Positions 56,983 to 64,000 of a stretch of 64,000 nucleotides of DNA are shown in pieces (position 1 is the first letter of the stretch; the number at the start of each line of letters is the position of its first letter). Under the pieces are notes generated by a model that was given only the letters and a program-made list of their open reading frames with translations, was not told the DNA's origin and searched no databases. The position numbers and the translations under genes are program-made. Source of the stretch: Trinickia fusca. GTDB lineage: Bacteria; Pseudomonadota; Gammaproteobacteria; Burkholderiales; Burkholderiaceae. The DNA is taken from the NCBI RefSeq assembly GCF_003628145.1, contig NZ_RBZV01000006.1, forward strand, positions 186,001-250,000. The letters run 5' to 3'.

Positions 56983-57086
56983 GTTGGCCGATCCGGTGGG
57001 AACAAGATTGCGTCGGAACGCGTCGCTAAGAACGCGAGCTCTATCAAGACGGCAGCCTCTCGGCGGACAGTTCGGGTGAGGAAGTC

Positions 57087-57344
57087 GTGCCGGCCTCAGA
57101 GTTGGCTGACGCGCTCAAGCAAAGCAAGGAACTGTAACGGCTTCTGGGCAAAAAGACGGGCGAGGTGGGGATTCTGTGCGAAGCCGTGGAGTATGGCCGA
57201 GCAAAAATGTATGGTCCGCTGCGGCTTTGCAAGCGAGCGCCGTCAGACGAGACAGTTTGCGTAAATGTATCCGGCCTCCCGCGAGTAAGCCGCTTTTGGC
57301 AGCAAGGCCATGATGGAATATGCGCGCTCGATTCCCAATAAGTG
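57087..57344 (+). mobile_element. IS3-family transposase OrfA remnant
   Basis: The plus frame reads [15 protein letters not shown], a stop, then RLLGKKTGEVGILCEAVEYG, the typical C-terminal end of an IS3-group OrfA (RLLGKKTxExEILKEA). It has an in-frame TAA and no start or OrfB, so it is inactive. It sits at the 5' end of the GH19-like effector and may mark the breakpoint. Confidence 0.55.
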
Positions 57345-57654
57345 GACCGACATCAAAGGCCGCTGTCTGCCCCGAGTTTACCGAACGCCGGCGCGCTGTT
57401 TCGTCATCAATTGCGCGTCTGCAAAACTTGACGAGCGATCGGCAGCCTACTGTGCTTGTGGCTGCCTCAGATAAAACGTTCTTCACTGCGACTTAATGAC
57501 AATCGCGATAGGCATACATTTTGAGATATGATTGTCGACGTGGAAAGCCGTCCCGAGTCATGCCTAACGTCCCAACAATACTAGGGTGGCGAGACACATT
57601 GCATGGACAATTAAAACAAAAACGGAGAACGCTGAGGGCGGCGATCATATCTAT
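57345..57654 (+). promoter_or_regulatory. Upstream region of the helicase-DarT-ARH operon
   Basis: This 310-base region has no gene. GACAATC (57498-57504) and GATTGTC (57530-57536) are inverted arms with a 25-base spacer containing an AT-rich TATGAT-like element, so an operator or promoter is plausible. In-frame codons from 57586 are less likely than the ATG at 57655 as helicase start. Confidence 0.4.
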
Positions 57655-59055
57655 ATGGCATTGCCAAAACCAATAGGAAAACAGCTAGAAGTGGTGTGCC
57701 TGCCTGCAACAGGGCAGCACGTGGTGCTCGGTACCGCGGGTAGCGGCAAGACCACGATGGCTATAGCGCGTGCAAGGTATCTGACGAACAGTTTGCTTCC
57801 CGACGCGGGCCGTACCTTGATTGTCACGTATAACAAGGCTCTGATGAATTACATCAACAGCTTTGGGAGCGAAATCCCCGCAGATGTTGACGTTCGGAAT
57901 TACCACCGCTTTGCCAGGGGTTATCTCAAGTCCCGTGGCGAGCTGCCCGACGGGTGTCTCGCAGCACCGAAGCAGCGCAAAGACCTCATCGAACAGGCCA
58001 TCGAAGATGTCAAAGAGGACTACGAAGACCACTCCTTCTTCCGTCGGCCGTTGAAGTTCTTCCTTGACGAGATACAGTGGTTGAACGGACGCAACATCGA
58101 GTCGGTCGACCGTTACAACGAAGTAACTCGTACAGGTCGAGCTTCGGCACAGATGAATCGCGTATTGCGGCCCATCATGTGGGAGATCCTCGAGCGCTAC
58201 CGGGAGTTGAGAGCGGAGCGTGGGAAGCTCTACGACATGGATGACATAGCGGCAGCGGTGTCGGCTTCGCTCGAAAGGGACAAGCGCCCGAGGCTGTACA
58301 AGCACGTCATCATCGACGAAGGACAGGACCTCTCACTCGAGATGATTCGGTCTTTGACGAAGGCCATCCCGCCGGACGGTTCCATTACATTCTTCGGGGA
58401 TGTGGCGCAGCGAATCTATGGCCATGGCCGTGGAATGAGCTGGCGTGAGGCAGGCTTTCAAACACGGCAGGTATGGCGTTTCGAACAAAATTACCGAAAC
58501 ACGCGAAATATCGCCAATCTGGCCGTTGCCGTGTCCGATATGCCATATTTTTTGGGCGGCCAGGACATGATTGCGCCGATTGTTTCCGCGGCAGACGGGC
58601 CGAAACCGGCACTCGTTCACTTCGCTGACCCGGAAAAGGAGCGCGAACTAGTCGGTACCATAGTGCAGAGCCGTTACCGGACTCAAAGCGTGGCGGTTTT
58701 GCTGCGCACCCACGAGAAGATTCGCGAAATCAGCCCGTATTTGCCGGAAGACGCGGTGCAACTGAAGGAAGAGGGCGCGAACTGGACGGTCGGGCATGGG
58801 GCCTACTTTGGCACGTACCATTCGGCCAAGGGTCTTGAGTTTGACCTGGTAATCCTTCCCTTCCTGTCCAGCGCCGAGATACCAAACCTGGAAGACATCG
58901 AGGCGGATGAGGTGGACGAGATACTCGCCGAAGACGGCAGGCTCATCTATGTGGGCATCACGCGGGCAAAAACCTCCCTGGTGCTCACCTACACGGGAGA
59001 CGTCACGGAATTGCTGCCCGCAGATGATTCGCTGTACAACCGGAGTTCACGATGA
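57655..59055 (+). CDS. SF1 (UvrD/Rep-like) DNA helicase
   Basis: From ATG 57655 it has 466 residues, short for UvrD (about 720). Walker A is GTAGSGKTT (residues 26-34), Walker B IIDEGQDL, motif III-like FFGDVAQRIYGHG, motif IV VWRFEQNYRNTRNI, and motif VI VGITRAKTSLVL. The accessory 2B domain appears reduced. It probably remodels DNA or acts as a sensor ATPase. Its stop overlaps the DarT-like ATG by 4 bases (ATGA). The next gene overlaps likewise, so all three are translationally coupled. Confidence 0.9.
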   Translation: MALPKPIGKQLEVVCLPATGQHVVLGTAGSGKTTMAIARARYLTNSLLPDAGRTLIVTYNKALMNYINSFGSEIPADVDVRNYHRFARGYLKSRGELPDGCLAAPKQRKDLIEQAIEDVKEDYEDHSFFRRPLKFFLDEIQWLNGRNIESVDRYNEVTRTGRASAQMNRVLRPIMWEILERYRELRAERGKLYDMDDIAAAVSASLERDKRPRLYKHVIIDEGQDLSLEMIRSLTKAIPPDGSITFFGDVAQRIYGHGRGMSWREAGFQTRQVWRFEQNYRNTRNIANLAVAVSDMPYFLGGQDMIAPIVSAADGPKPALVHFADPEKERELVGTIVQSRYRTQSVAVLLRTHEKIREISPYLPEDAVQLKEEGANWTVGHGAYFGTYHSAKGLEFDLVILPFLSSAEIPNLEDIEADEVDEILAEDGRLIYVGITRAKTSLVLTYTGDVTELLPADDSLYNRSSR

Positions 59056-59744
59056 CGGTGCATGAAGATATCCTAAATGATTGCGGCAGGCGGGGCATTA
59101 CCCGCCTGTGTCACTTTACGCCGTCGCGGAATCTCATCCACGTCTTGGCCTCTGGATATCTGAAGGACCGTCGGACGCTCGACATAGAAGCCCGCGACGA
59201 GGTCAACCCGACTGACGAATACCGTCTGGACGGACATCTCGACAAGATTTGCTGTTCCGTCGAGTATCCCAACAGCTACTACCTCGACATCGTGACAAGA
59301 AAGGAGCTGGTTTTCCTCGATTGGGTGATACTGTTCATTGACCCCGTGGTGTTGTGGTCACCCGGAACGCTGTTTTGTCCGCGAAATGCGGCTGCCGAGA
59401 ACGGCTCGCTGATAGCAGGCGGGTGGCCGGGATACGAATCCATGTTTGCACCACGAGTTCAAGGGGCGGGAGGACGAGTTTTCAGGCGCCAGGTCTCACA
59501 CTTGTCTTGCTCACCTACAGACCTGCAAGCAGAGGTTCTCGTGCCGGGACCCATCCCGATAGAGGCCGTTCAAGGTATGGCCATGCTAACGGAGAAGCAG
59601 GCCCACACTGAGAGAGCGCGTTGGGACACGCTCGGACTGTCGCCGCCGACAGTGCCGACAGTCGTTGCCCCGCTCCTCTTCGATAAAATGGCGCTGACAA
59701 ACCACATTTGGACGGGGCGCCGTCCGACTGAGACCGTAGTATGA
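59052..59744 (+). CDS. DarT-like (DUF4433) ADP-ribosyltransferase toxin
   Basis: This 230-residue protein has the DarT layout: RLCHFTPSRNLIHVLASGYL near the N-terminus (His21), YRLDGHLDKICCSVEYPNSY (Arg58), and LQAEVLVPGPIPIEAVQGM where DarT has its catalytic Glu (Glu161). DarT modifies DNA bases or nucleotides of single-stranded DNA with ADP-ribose from NAD. The usual partner, a macrodomain DarG, is absent; an ARH-type hydrolase is encoded next with a 4-base overlap. Target base is unknown. Confidence 0.85.
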   Translation: MTVHEDILNDCGRRGITRLCHFTPSRNLIHVLASGYLKDRRTLDIEARDEVNPTDEYRLDGHLDKICCSVEYPNSYYLDIVTRKELVFLDWVILFIDPVVLWSPGTLFCPRNAAAENGSLIAGGWPGYESMFAPRVQGAGGRVFRRQVSHLSCSPTDLQAEVLVPGPIPIEAVQGMAMLTEKQAHTERARWDTLGLSPPTVPTVVAPLLFDKMALTNHIWTGRRPTETVV

Positions 59745-61546
59745 GCGAGAGCATCCTGAACCGTCCTGTTGAGCAGAAGACCACGACCAGCCCCGAACGC
59801 GCCATCGCAGCGTTCGTGGGTGCTGCCGTCGGTGATGCGCTCGGCTGGCCGTTCGAGGGCAGAGCTGCGGGCAAACTCGACGTCCGCATATGGGACGGCC
59901 AGTTCGTCGACTGGAAGAAACGGAGCGGCAGCAGATTTTCACCTCGTTGGGAGCAAATCGACGCCGGCGCCTACAGTGATGATACCCAGCTCATCCTCGC
60001 CATTTCGCGCTCGCGGGCGAAAGAGCAGCGTTGGTGGGAGCATTTTGCGCGCGTCGAGTTACCCTTCTGGACCTGCTATGAGCGCGGTGGCGGAGGAGCG
60101 ACGAAGCGCGCAGCCAACTCATGGCTGGCGGGGGTCGCTCCTTGGGACTCCGACGCCAAAGACGTTGCGAAGCGATACTTCGAAGCGGGCGGCAATGGCG
60201 CCGCGATGCGCGTGTTGCCGCATTGTGTATCCCATGCGAGAGACGACGACTTCTCTGCGTTGGCCAGAGACATTCTAGCGGATGGAGTGACTACGCATGG
60301 CCACCCGCGGGCGCTTGTAGGCGCACTCGCCTTTGGGTACATATTGTGGAATTCCTTCAAAAGAGTCGATACGCTCGACTACGGGTCTCTCGTTCGCCGA
60401 TGCGTAGAGGAGACAACCGTCTGGGGAGTATTACCTGACATCTCGCATCAATGGCCCTCGTGGCTTCCCGCCACGCTAGAGCACGTGCAAGACTTCAATG
60501 GGCTCTGGCTTCTTACGATAAGTGAGATTGTCAGCCTTTGCCGTCATGCCATGGATGGACTCGAAGCCGGTGTGCTGTCGGACGACATGGTGGTCATGAA
60601 AGAACTAGGAGGCTTGAGCCCGAAGACAAACGGTGCCGGCACGACCACAGCTGTTGCTGCACTGTATTACGCGTCTCGATATGCCGCCTCTCCATTGGAA
60701 GGTATGCGTTGTGCCGCCACTTCCGAGGGTGCAGATACAGACACTCTTGCGTCTATGACTGGCAGCCTCCTGGGCGTAATAAATGGCATATCCTGGCTGC
60801 ATGACTATGAGGACAAACTCCAGGATGTCGATTACATACGGCAGACTGCAGAGCATCTAGTTTTCATGCGCAAGACCACGACGACTTGCAACCAAGTAAC
60901 CAAACGCGACCTCACTGAATTCAAAGCGCGACTCCGAGGCAAAGAAACGTCATCGGACCTTTCCCTGCCCATCGGATTGCGAGTCACAGCAGTGGAGGGT
61001 CGTAAAGAGCGACTTGGTGAACGCGTTGTGGAGACGCGCGTTGTTGCGACAGACGCTGGATTCACGCTGTTTATTCCAAGCGGTGCGACTAAGAAGACGG
61101 AGAGTCCGGAGAGCATGGTGCAAGCGGGCGAAAGTCTTGAAGGCGCTGTACGCATGCCGGACGGTCCAACGGGAAGCTTATCCCACTCGGACAGCGATTT
61201 TGAACCAGTAGTTGGTATGTCTCTCCTGGTTAGAGACCTCAACAAGTCGCGCGTGTTCTACGAGAAGTTTCTGGGGCTAAAAGTCACCGGCGCGTCGCAG
61301 AGAGTTGTCCGCTTTTCCTCAACCCTTGCTCTTCGACAAGACGCGAGCGCTCCACTGTCTTGTGGAGGAGTTAAGCTTTTCGTCAACGTCTCCGATTTGA
61401 GCTCGTGCTCCGAACGATTGGCCAAAGCGGGAGTTGAGTCCTCGAAGATAGTCGTGCGAGGAAATACCCGTTCTTTCGAATGCCGAGACCCATCCGGGTA
61501 TGCCATCGAAGTGTTCGAGCGCTTGAAGGCCTACGTAGCGAACTGA
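59741..61546 (+). CDS. ADP-ribosylglycohydrolase fused to a C-terminal VOC domain
   Basis: The 601-residue protein has an ARH domain (about 20-375) with both metal-binding motifs: SDDT (79-82) and GADTDTLASMTG (330-341), plus GGNGAAMRVLP. A linker (about 375-490) contains a run of charged residues. A VOC module follows (about 492-600; LVRDLNKSRVFYEKFLGLKV, ECRDPSGYAIEVF). ARH enzymes remove ADP-ribose from modified targets, so this is the natural antidote to the DarT-like protein. The VOC part may bind substrate or regulate; its N-terminal metal ligand is not obvious. Confidence 0.88.
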   Translation: MSESILNRPVEQKTTTSPERAIAAFVGAAVGDALGWPFEGRAAGKLDVRIWDGQFVDWKKRSGSRFSPRWEQIDAGAYSDDTQLILAISRSRAKEQRWWEHFARVELPFWTCYERGGGGATKRAANSWLAGVAPWDSDAKDVAKRYFEAGGNGAAMRVLPHCVSHARDDDFSALARDILADGVTTHGHPRALVGALAFGYILWNSFKRVDTLDYGSLVRRCVEETTVWGVLPDISHQWPSWLPATLEHVQDFNGLWLLTISEIVSLCRHAMDGLEAGVLSDDMVVMKELGGLSPKTNGAGTTTAVAALYYASRYAASPLEGMRCAATSEGADTDTLASMTGSLLGVINGISWLHDYEDKLQDVDYIRQTAEHLVFMRKTTTTCNQVTKRDLTEFKARLRGKETSSDLSLPIGLRVTAVEGRKERLGERVVETRVVATDAGFTLFIPSGATKKTESPESMVQAGESLEGAVRMPDGPTGSLSHSDSDFEPVVGMSLLVRDLNKSRVFYEKFLGLKVTGASQRVVRFSSTLALRQDASAPLSCGGVKLFVNVSDLSSCSERLAKAGVESSKIVVRGNTRSFECRDPSGYAIEVFERLKAYVAN

Positions 61547-61699
61547 GAGAGTCGTGAGGGCGAGCGACTGGGAGCAGGAGCCAAACGTCAGCTCCGCTCA
61601 TCGTCGCAGCCTGCAATCGAGCGTCTTGGCGATAGCCGAACCTTCGCTTACGCGCGCTCGTTGTCCCGCCATCCAGGCACGCACCCCATCGCCGACGCG

Positions 61700-62281
61700 C
61701 TATCGGGACCAATCTCGATAGAAATTCTGTCGCGCAACGCATGTCAGGCGATCCTCGTGAAACATAGCGGATGCCAATTTGCAGTTTTCCTCAACGTAGT
61801 TCAGCCAAAGTCCGTCATCCTTGCTTGGGTACCCAAAATTGATCTTCTTAATAACCTTGTCTCTATCCCCGCCCTCATATGTTCTCGCGACAAAATCTAC
61901 CGCGTGATAAAAATCACTCAGGTCGTCGTTCAACGCGAAATATTGCAGCTCTCTTTCCCGGGCCCGTGTAACAGCTTCTAGGCAGCTCCACCTGTCGATA
62001 CCAGCCTCCTGTCCCGGACTAGTCGCATCAAATGCATCTTGGCAATATTTTTCCTTGTACTTTATCCAATTTTGCTGAGCAGTTACGAGCAGATTCTTAT
62101 GCTGATAGGTTGTCTTGGACAGGAGATCCTTATATGCGGAATTAAGCTTACCATCCGCCTCGGCGTAGTTACTTTTTGCGCACGCCTCAAGCTGTTCGGT
62201 AGCCGTGCTGTCGCAAATCTTGCTGGCTACAGACACCCCACATAGCGTCAGCCCCAAAAAAAGTGCGGCAAATCTTTTCAT
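61700..62281 (-). CDS. LprI-like secreted protein (candidate lysozyme inhibitor)
   Basis: ATG at 62281 gives 193 residues with signal peptide MKRFAALFLGLTLCGVSVAS. CDSTATEQLEACAKSNYAEAD and AQQNWIKYKEKYCQDAF match the LprI/DUF1311 four-Cys pattern. LprI proteins block lysozymes in the periplasm. It overlaps the upstream fragment by 4 bases and lies in the same direction as the GH24-like effector, so immunity is likely. Confidence 0.75.
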   Translation of the reverse strand: MKRFAALFLGLTLCGVSVASKICDSTATEQLEACAKSNYAEADGKLNSAYKDLLSKTTYQHKNLLVTAQQNWIKYKEKYCQDAFDATSPGQEAGIDRWSCLEAVTRARERELQYFALNDDLSDFYHAVDFVARTYEGGDRDKVIKKINFGYPSKDDGLWLNYVEENCKLASAMFHEDRLTCVARQNFYRDWSR

Positions 62282-62406
62282 CCAATCCTCGTCTCTGTCC
62301 CAAGGTGTAACCATGGAACGATGGCAAACGCCTTGTCTGCACACTCAATCAACCCGGGAAGTTGGTAAGCTGTCACAGCAAGCGCTACCGATGCCCATAA
62401 AGTCAT
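62278..62406 (-). pseudogene. Remnant of a second YQLPG-type immunity gene
   Basis: A 42-codon frame reads MTLWASVALAVTAYQLPGLI then ECADKAFAIVPW and stops. It repeats the signal peptide and YQLPGL-xx-C start of the protein encoded at 54926-55879. No further coding similarity remains. The frame is open further upstream without a start codon. The stop overlaps the LprI-like ATG. Confidence 0.55.
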
Positions 62407-62494
62407 TACAATGAAAAGTAACCTTAGTACTCCCTTCGAATTTTTCTCCTAGCATTCGGACTGTGAACGCCTTGTCACCGTCGTCGCCACGAAA

Positions 62495-63331
62495 TCACTG
62501 TTGCTCGATGAGTTCGTCGATGCGATGCTTCATCGCTTCCCGGAGACAACGTTCATCAGCATTACATGCGTTCCGTTGCTTAAGCCAAGATCGTTGACCC
62601 TCCCCAAGCTGCCGTTCATTTCCGCCAACAAACCTTATCTTTTTTAATGCCTGGGAAAACGCTTCAGCGACGCTCCGGTCCAGGCCAGACAACTCCGCAG
62701 AATGGCATATTGCCACCTCGGCCGCCTTCTTCGCAGAATCGCAATCGAACGACGGCGTGATGTCTACGGGCCGCACTTTCACCAGCATCAAGATCGTTTC
62801 GTCGCGCCAGCGCAGGTACATCGTGCCATCAGGAGTCAAAGCAATCCACGCACCATTTACAGGGATAAATTTCGCATCCTTGTACAACACGCCCAGATCG
62901 CCTTGCCACAATCCATCAGAGCATATGAGACTGATCGCGGTTACAGACGCACCTGCATCGACTGGCAACTTATAATCGCGCATCGGGCTAGCGTCCGATG
63001 CCGGGGGGAATCCATATCCCCCAATGCTGGCAAACATAAGATCGCGAAAATTAAGATGGGTGGTTTTCAAAGATGTCACGTCGCAATCATCTTTGAAGTC
63101 ATAGGCGTCGTCCGTTACTCGATTATTTTCAAATTTGAATAACCGCCACATCAAACGGGGATCGTTCAACCCGTACTCAAGCGTTCGCCCAAGCGCCGTG
63201 TTTACATGAACTTCCCGCACTTGCCAAATGCCGGCCAAATTTCCAGGGAGCTCGTACGCTCGCGCAATCCCACCTCCAAATGCAACCCAACAAAGAGTAA
63301 TTGACAAAATTAACGCCAACCATCGTTTCAC
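62495..63331 (-). CDS. Secreted protein with C-terminal LprI/DUF1311 domain
   Basis: The GTG start at 63331 (an earlier in-frame start at 63346 is possible) gives 278 residues with a signal peptide ending ARA before YELPG. The middle is unassigned. The C-terminal 80 residues (FDCDSAKKAAEVAICHSAEL, EGQRSWLKQRNACN) match the LprI lysozyme-inhibitor domain. It lies directly downstream of the GH24-like effector on the same strand, the position of an immunity gene. Confidence 0.8.
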   Translation of the reverse strand: MKRWLALILSITLCWVAFGGGIARAYELPGNLAGIWQVREVHVNTALGRTLEYGLNDPRLMWRLFKFENNRVTDDAYDFKDDCDVTSLKTTHLNFRDLMFASIGGYGFPPASDASPMRDYKLPVDAGASVTAISLICSDGLWQGDLGVLYKDAKFIPVNGAWIALTPDGTMYLRWRDETILMLVKVRPVDITPSFDCDSAKKAAEVAICHSAELSGLDRSVAEAFSQALKKIRFVGGNERQLGEGQRSWLKQRNACNADERCLREAMKHRIDELIEQQ

Positions 63332-63364
63332 ACAAGCCTCCGGCAATCAAATCTGTTTTTTTAC

Positions 63365-64000
63365 TCAGCGTGGCGAGAGCGGTTGACTATGAAACTCGTA
63401 TCGACCCGTGGCATATAAGGTAACTTCATCAGCCCGCCTTTTTACCAAGCCGTCGTACACCTCGCCCCCCGAAATAACATACTGCTTGATCTTATTCATA
63501 GCTTGATCGGTTTCCCCAGCGTTGACAAATGACGTTACGCTCCCCCAGCCACCACCGGGATTGTATGCATAGCTGACCAGCGCATCGAATTGGTGTTGTT
63601 GCAGACCTACCTTGACCGCGTCGCGCACCATTTGCTCGTAGTGAACCACTGTCTTCCTCAGCAACTCAAGCTGCTTGTCATCAGTTAGGTCTACCAGCGT
63701 AGCATTTCTTTTGCAGAACGCTTTCGCTTCTTGCCCGGTTAGCGTGGCGGCGCTCGAAATAGCTCTCGCCGTCGCTTCGTCGATTCCAATCGATTTCATG
63801 TCTTGCGCAATACTCTCCGCGGAGCGAGCTTTCATGTCATATCCCGCACCGAGAGTCACGCCGCTGGCCCCTCCGGGCCAATGTAGCTTGTTTGTCACGC
63901 CTGCCAAGGCTTCCTGTTTAAAGATGAAATATATTCCGTTCTCCGAAATGGATGTGGCGCGGGCTGTTACATAGTTCCCTACCAGCGCGATCGGGTGAAT
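63365..64000 (-). CDS. GH24-like lysozyme effector with HIHPIAL linker (5' end outside window)
   Basis: The frame is open from the window edge, so the visible TTG at 63907 is not the true start. Reading inward it begins IHPIALVGNYVTARATS, the same linker as the GH19-like effector, then GIYFIFKQEALAG with candidate catalytic Glu at 63911-63913, then GASGVTLGAGYDMKARS as in T4-type lysozymes. It ends RYEFHSQPLSPR. About 211 residues are visible. A secreted type VI effector is inferred; two LprI-type proteins follow as immunity candidates. Confidence 0.8.
   Translation of the reverse strand: MHPIALVGNYVTARATSISENGIYFIFKQEALAGVTNKLHWPGGASGVTLGAGYDMKARSAESIAQDMKSIGIDEATARAISSAATLTGQEAKAFCKRNATLVDLTDDKQLELLRKTVVHYEQMVRDAVKVGLQQHQFDALVSYAYNPGGGWGSVTSFVNAGETDQAMNKIKQYVISGGEVYDGLVKRRADEVTLYATGRYEFHSQPLSPR

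Noticed and set aside
57115-57486. Minus-strand 123-codon frame
   Set aside because: It overlaps the IS3 remnant in antisense and has no family features.
57655-61546. Calling the operon a classical DarTG
   Set aside because: No macrodomain protein is present; the only ADP-ribose hydrolase is of the ARH fold.
63365-63907. Reading the GH24-like gene as a complete 180-residue protein
   Set aside because: The frame continues without a stop to the window edge and the upstream residues carry the effector linker and the catalytic Glu, so the start at 63907 is false.
1-64000. CRISPR arrays, tRNA or rRNA genes, prophage
   Set aside because: No regularly spaced repeats, cloverleaf-like sequence or phage structural gene was seen on either strand.

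Overview
The window reads as a Burkholderiaceae chromosome segment (Burkholderia, Paraburkholderia or Trinickia type). It has high-GC, GC3-rich coding sequence, a general porin with a 'VTLYG' N-terminus, DUF1488 and DUF3079 proteins, a MacAB/NodT efflux operon and a GlxA-type regulator. About 50 genes are supported. Most of 10-54 kb is housekeeping or accessory metabolism. Both ends are lower-GC, accessory, toxin-rich DNA. No CRISPR array, tRNA or rRNA was found.

Region 1 (1-8373, minus) is one uninterrupted reading frame of at least 2791 codons whose 3' end lies outside the window. It starts with a short leucine-rich-repeat block, continues through three tandem helical repeats of about 195 residues and hydrophobic segments, and ends in what looks like a CNF/DNT-type Rho-deamidase domain (LSGC motif, with Cys2590 and His2605 spaced 15 residues apart as in CNF1 and DNT). 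Upstream are 1.5 kb without a convincing gene.

Region 2 (9.9-35.4 kb) holds aquaporin Z, a cysteine-dioxygenase-like cupin, a VOC/RidA/MFS gene group, and a minus-strand amino-acid block (DauR/YheO-type regulator, ornithine-cyclodeaminase family, hydroxyaspartate/threonine dehydratase, IclR regulator). That block resembles part of the beta-hydroxyaspartate pathway. It is followed by a flavin reductase, a porin, an alpha/beta hydrolase, psuG, an AhpD-like enzyme, three GNAT acetyltransferases, a diguanylate cyclase, a virginiamycin-lyase-like protein and a GlxA regulator divergent from two SDRs.

Region 3 (35-54.9 kb) holds an isochorismatase, a lactate permease, a DadA-like oxidase, and an SPFH/NAD-kinase-like gene pair divergent from a degenerate Nudix (NrtR-type) regulator, with two palindromic operators in the shared intergenic space. 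It continues with a MATE pump, a secreted glycoside hydrolase, an ABC exporter and a divergent macA-macB-nodT operon.

Region 4 (54.9-64 kb) is a mosaic toxin/defence island. Two peptidoglycan-hydrolase effectors of type VI secretion style (GH19-like, and GH24-like running off the window) share a HIHPIAL linker and are each followed by secreted candidate immunity proteins, two of them LprI-like lysozyme inhibitors. Between them lie an IS3 remnant and a tightly overlapping plus-strand operon: SF1 helicase, DarT-like ADP-ribosyltransferase, and ADP-ribosylglycohydrolase fused to a VOC domain. I read this operon as a DarTG-analogous toxin/antitoxin or phage-defence system using an ARH eraser instead of a macrodomain. 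The operon and the LRR-CNF protein are the two most promising novelties.
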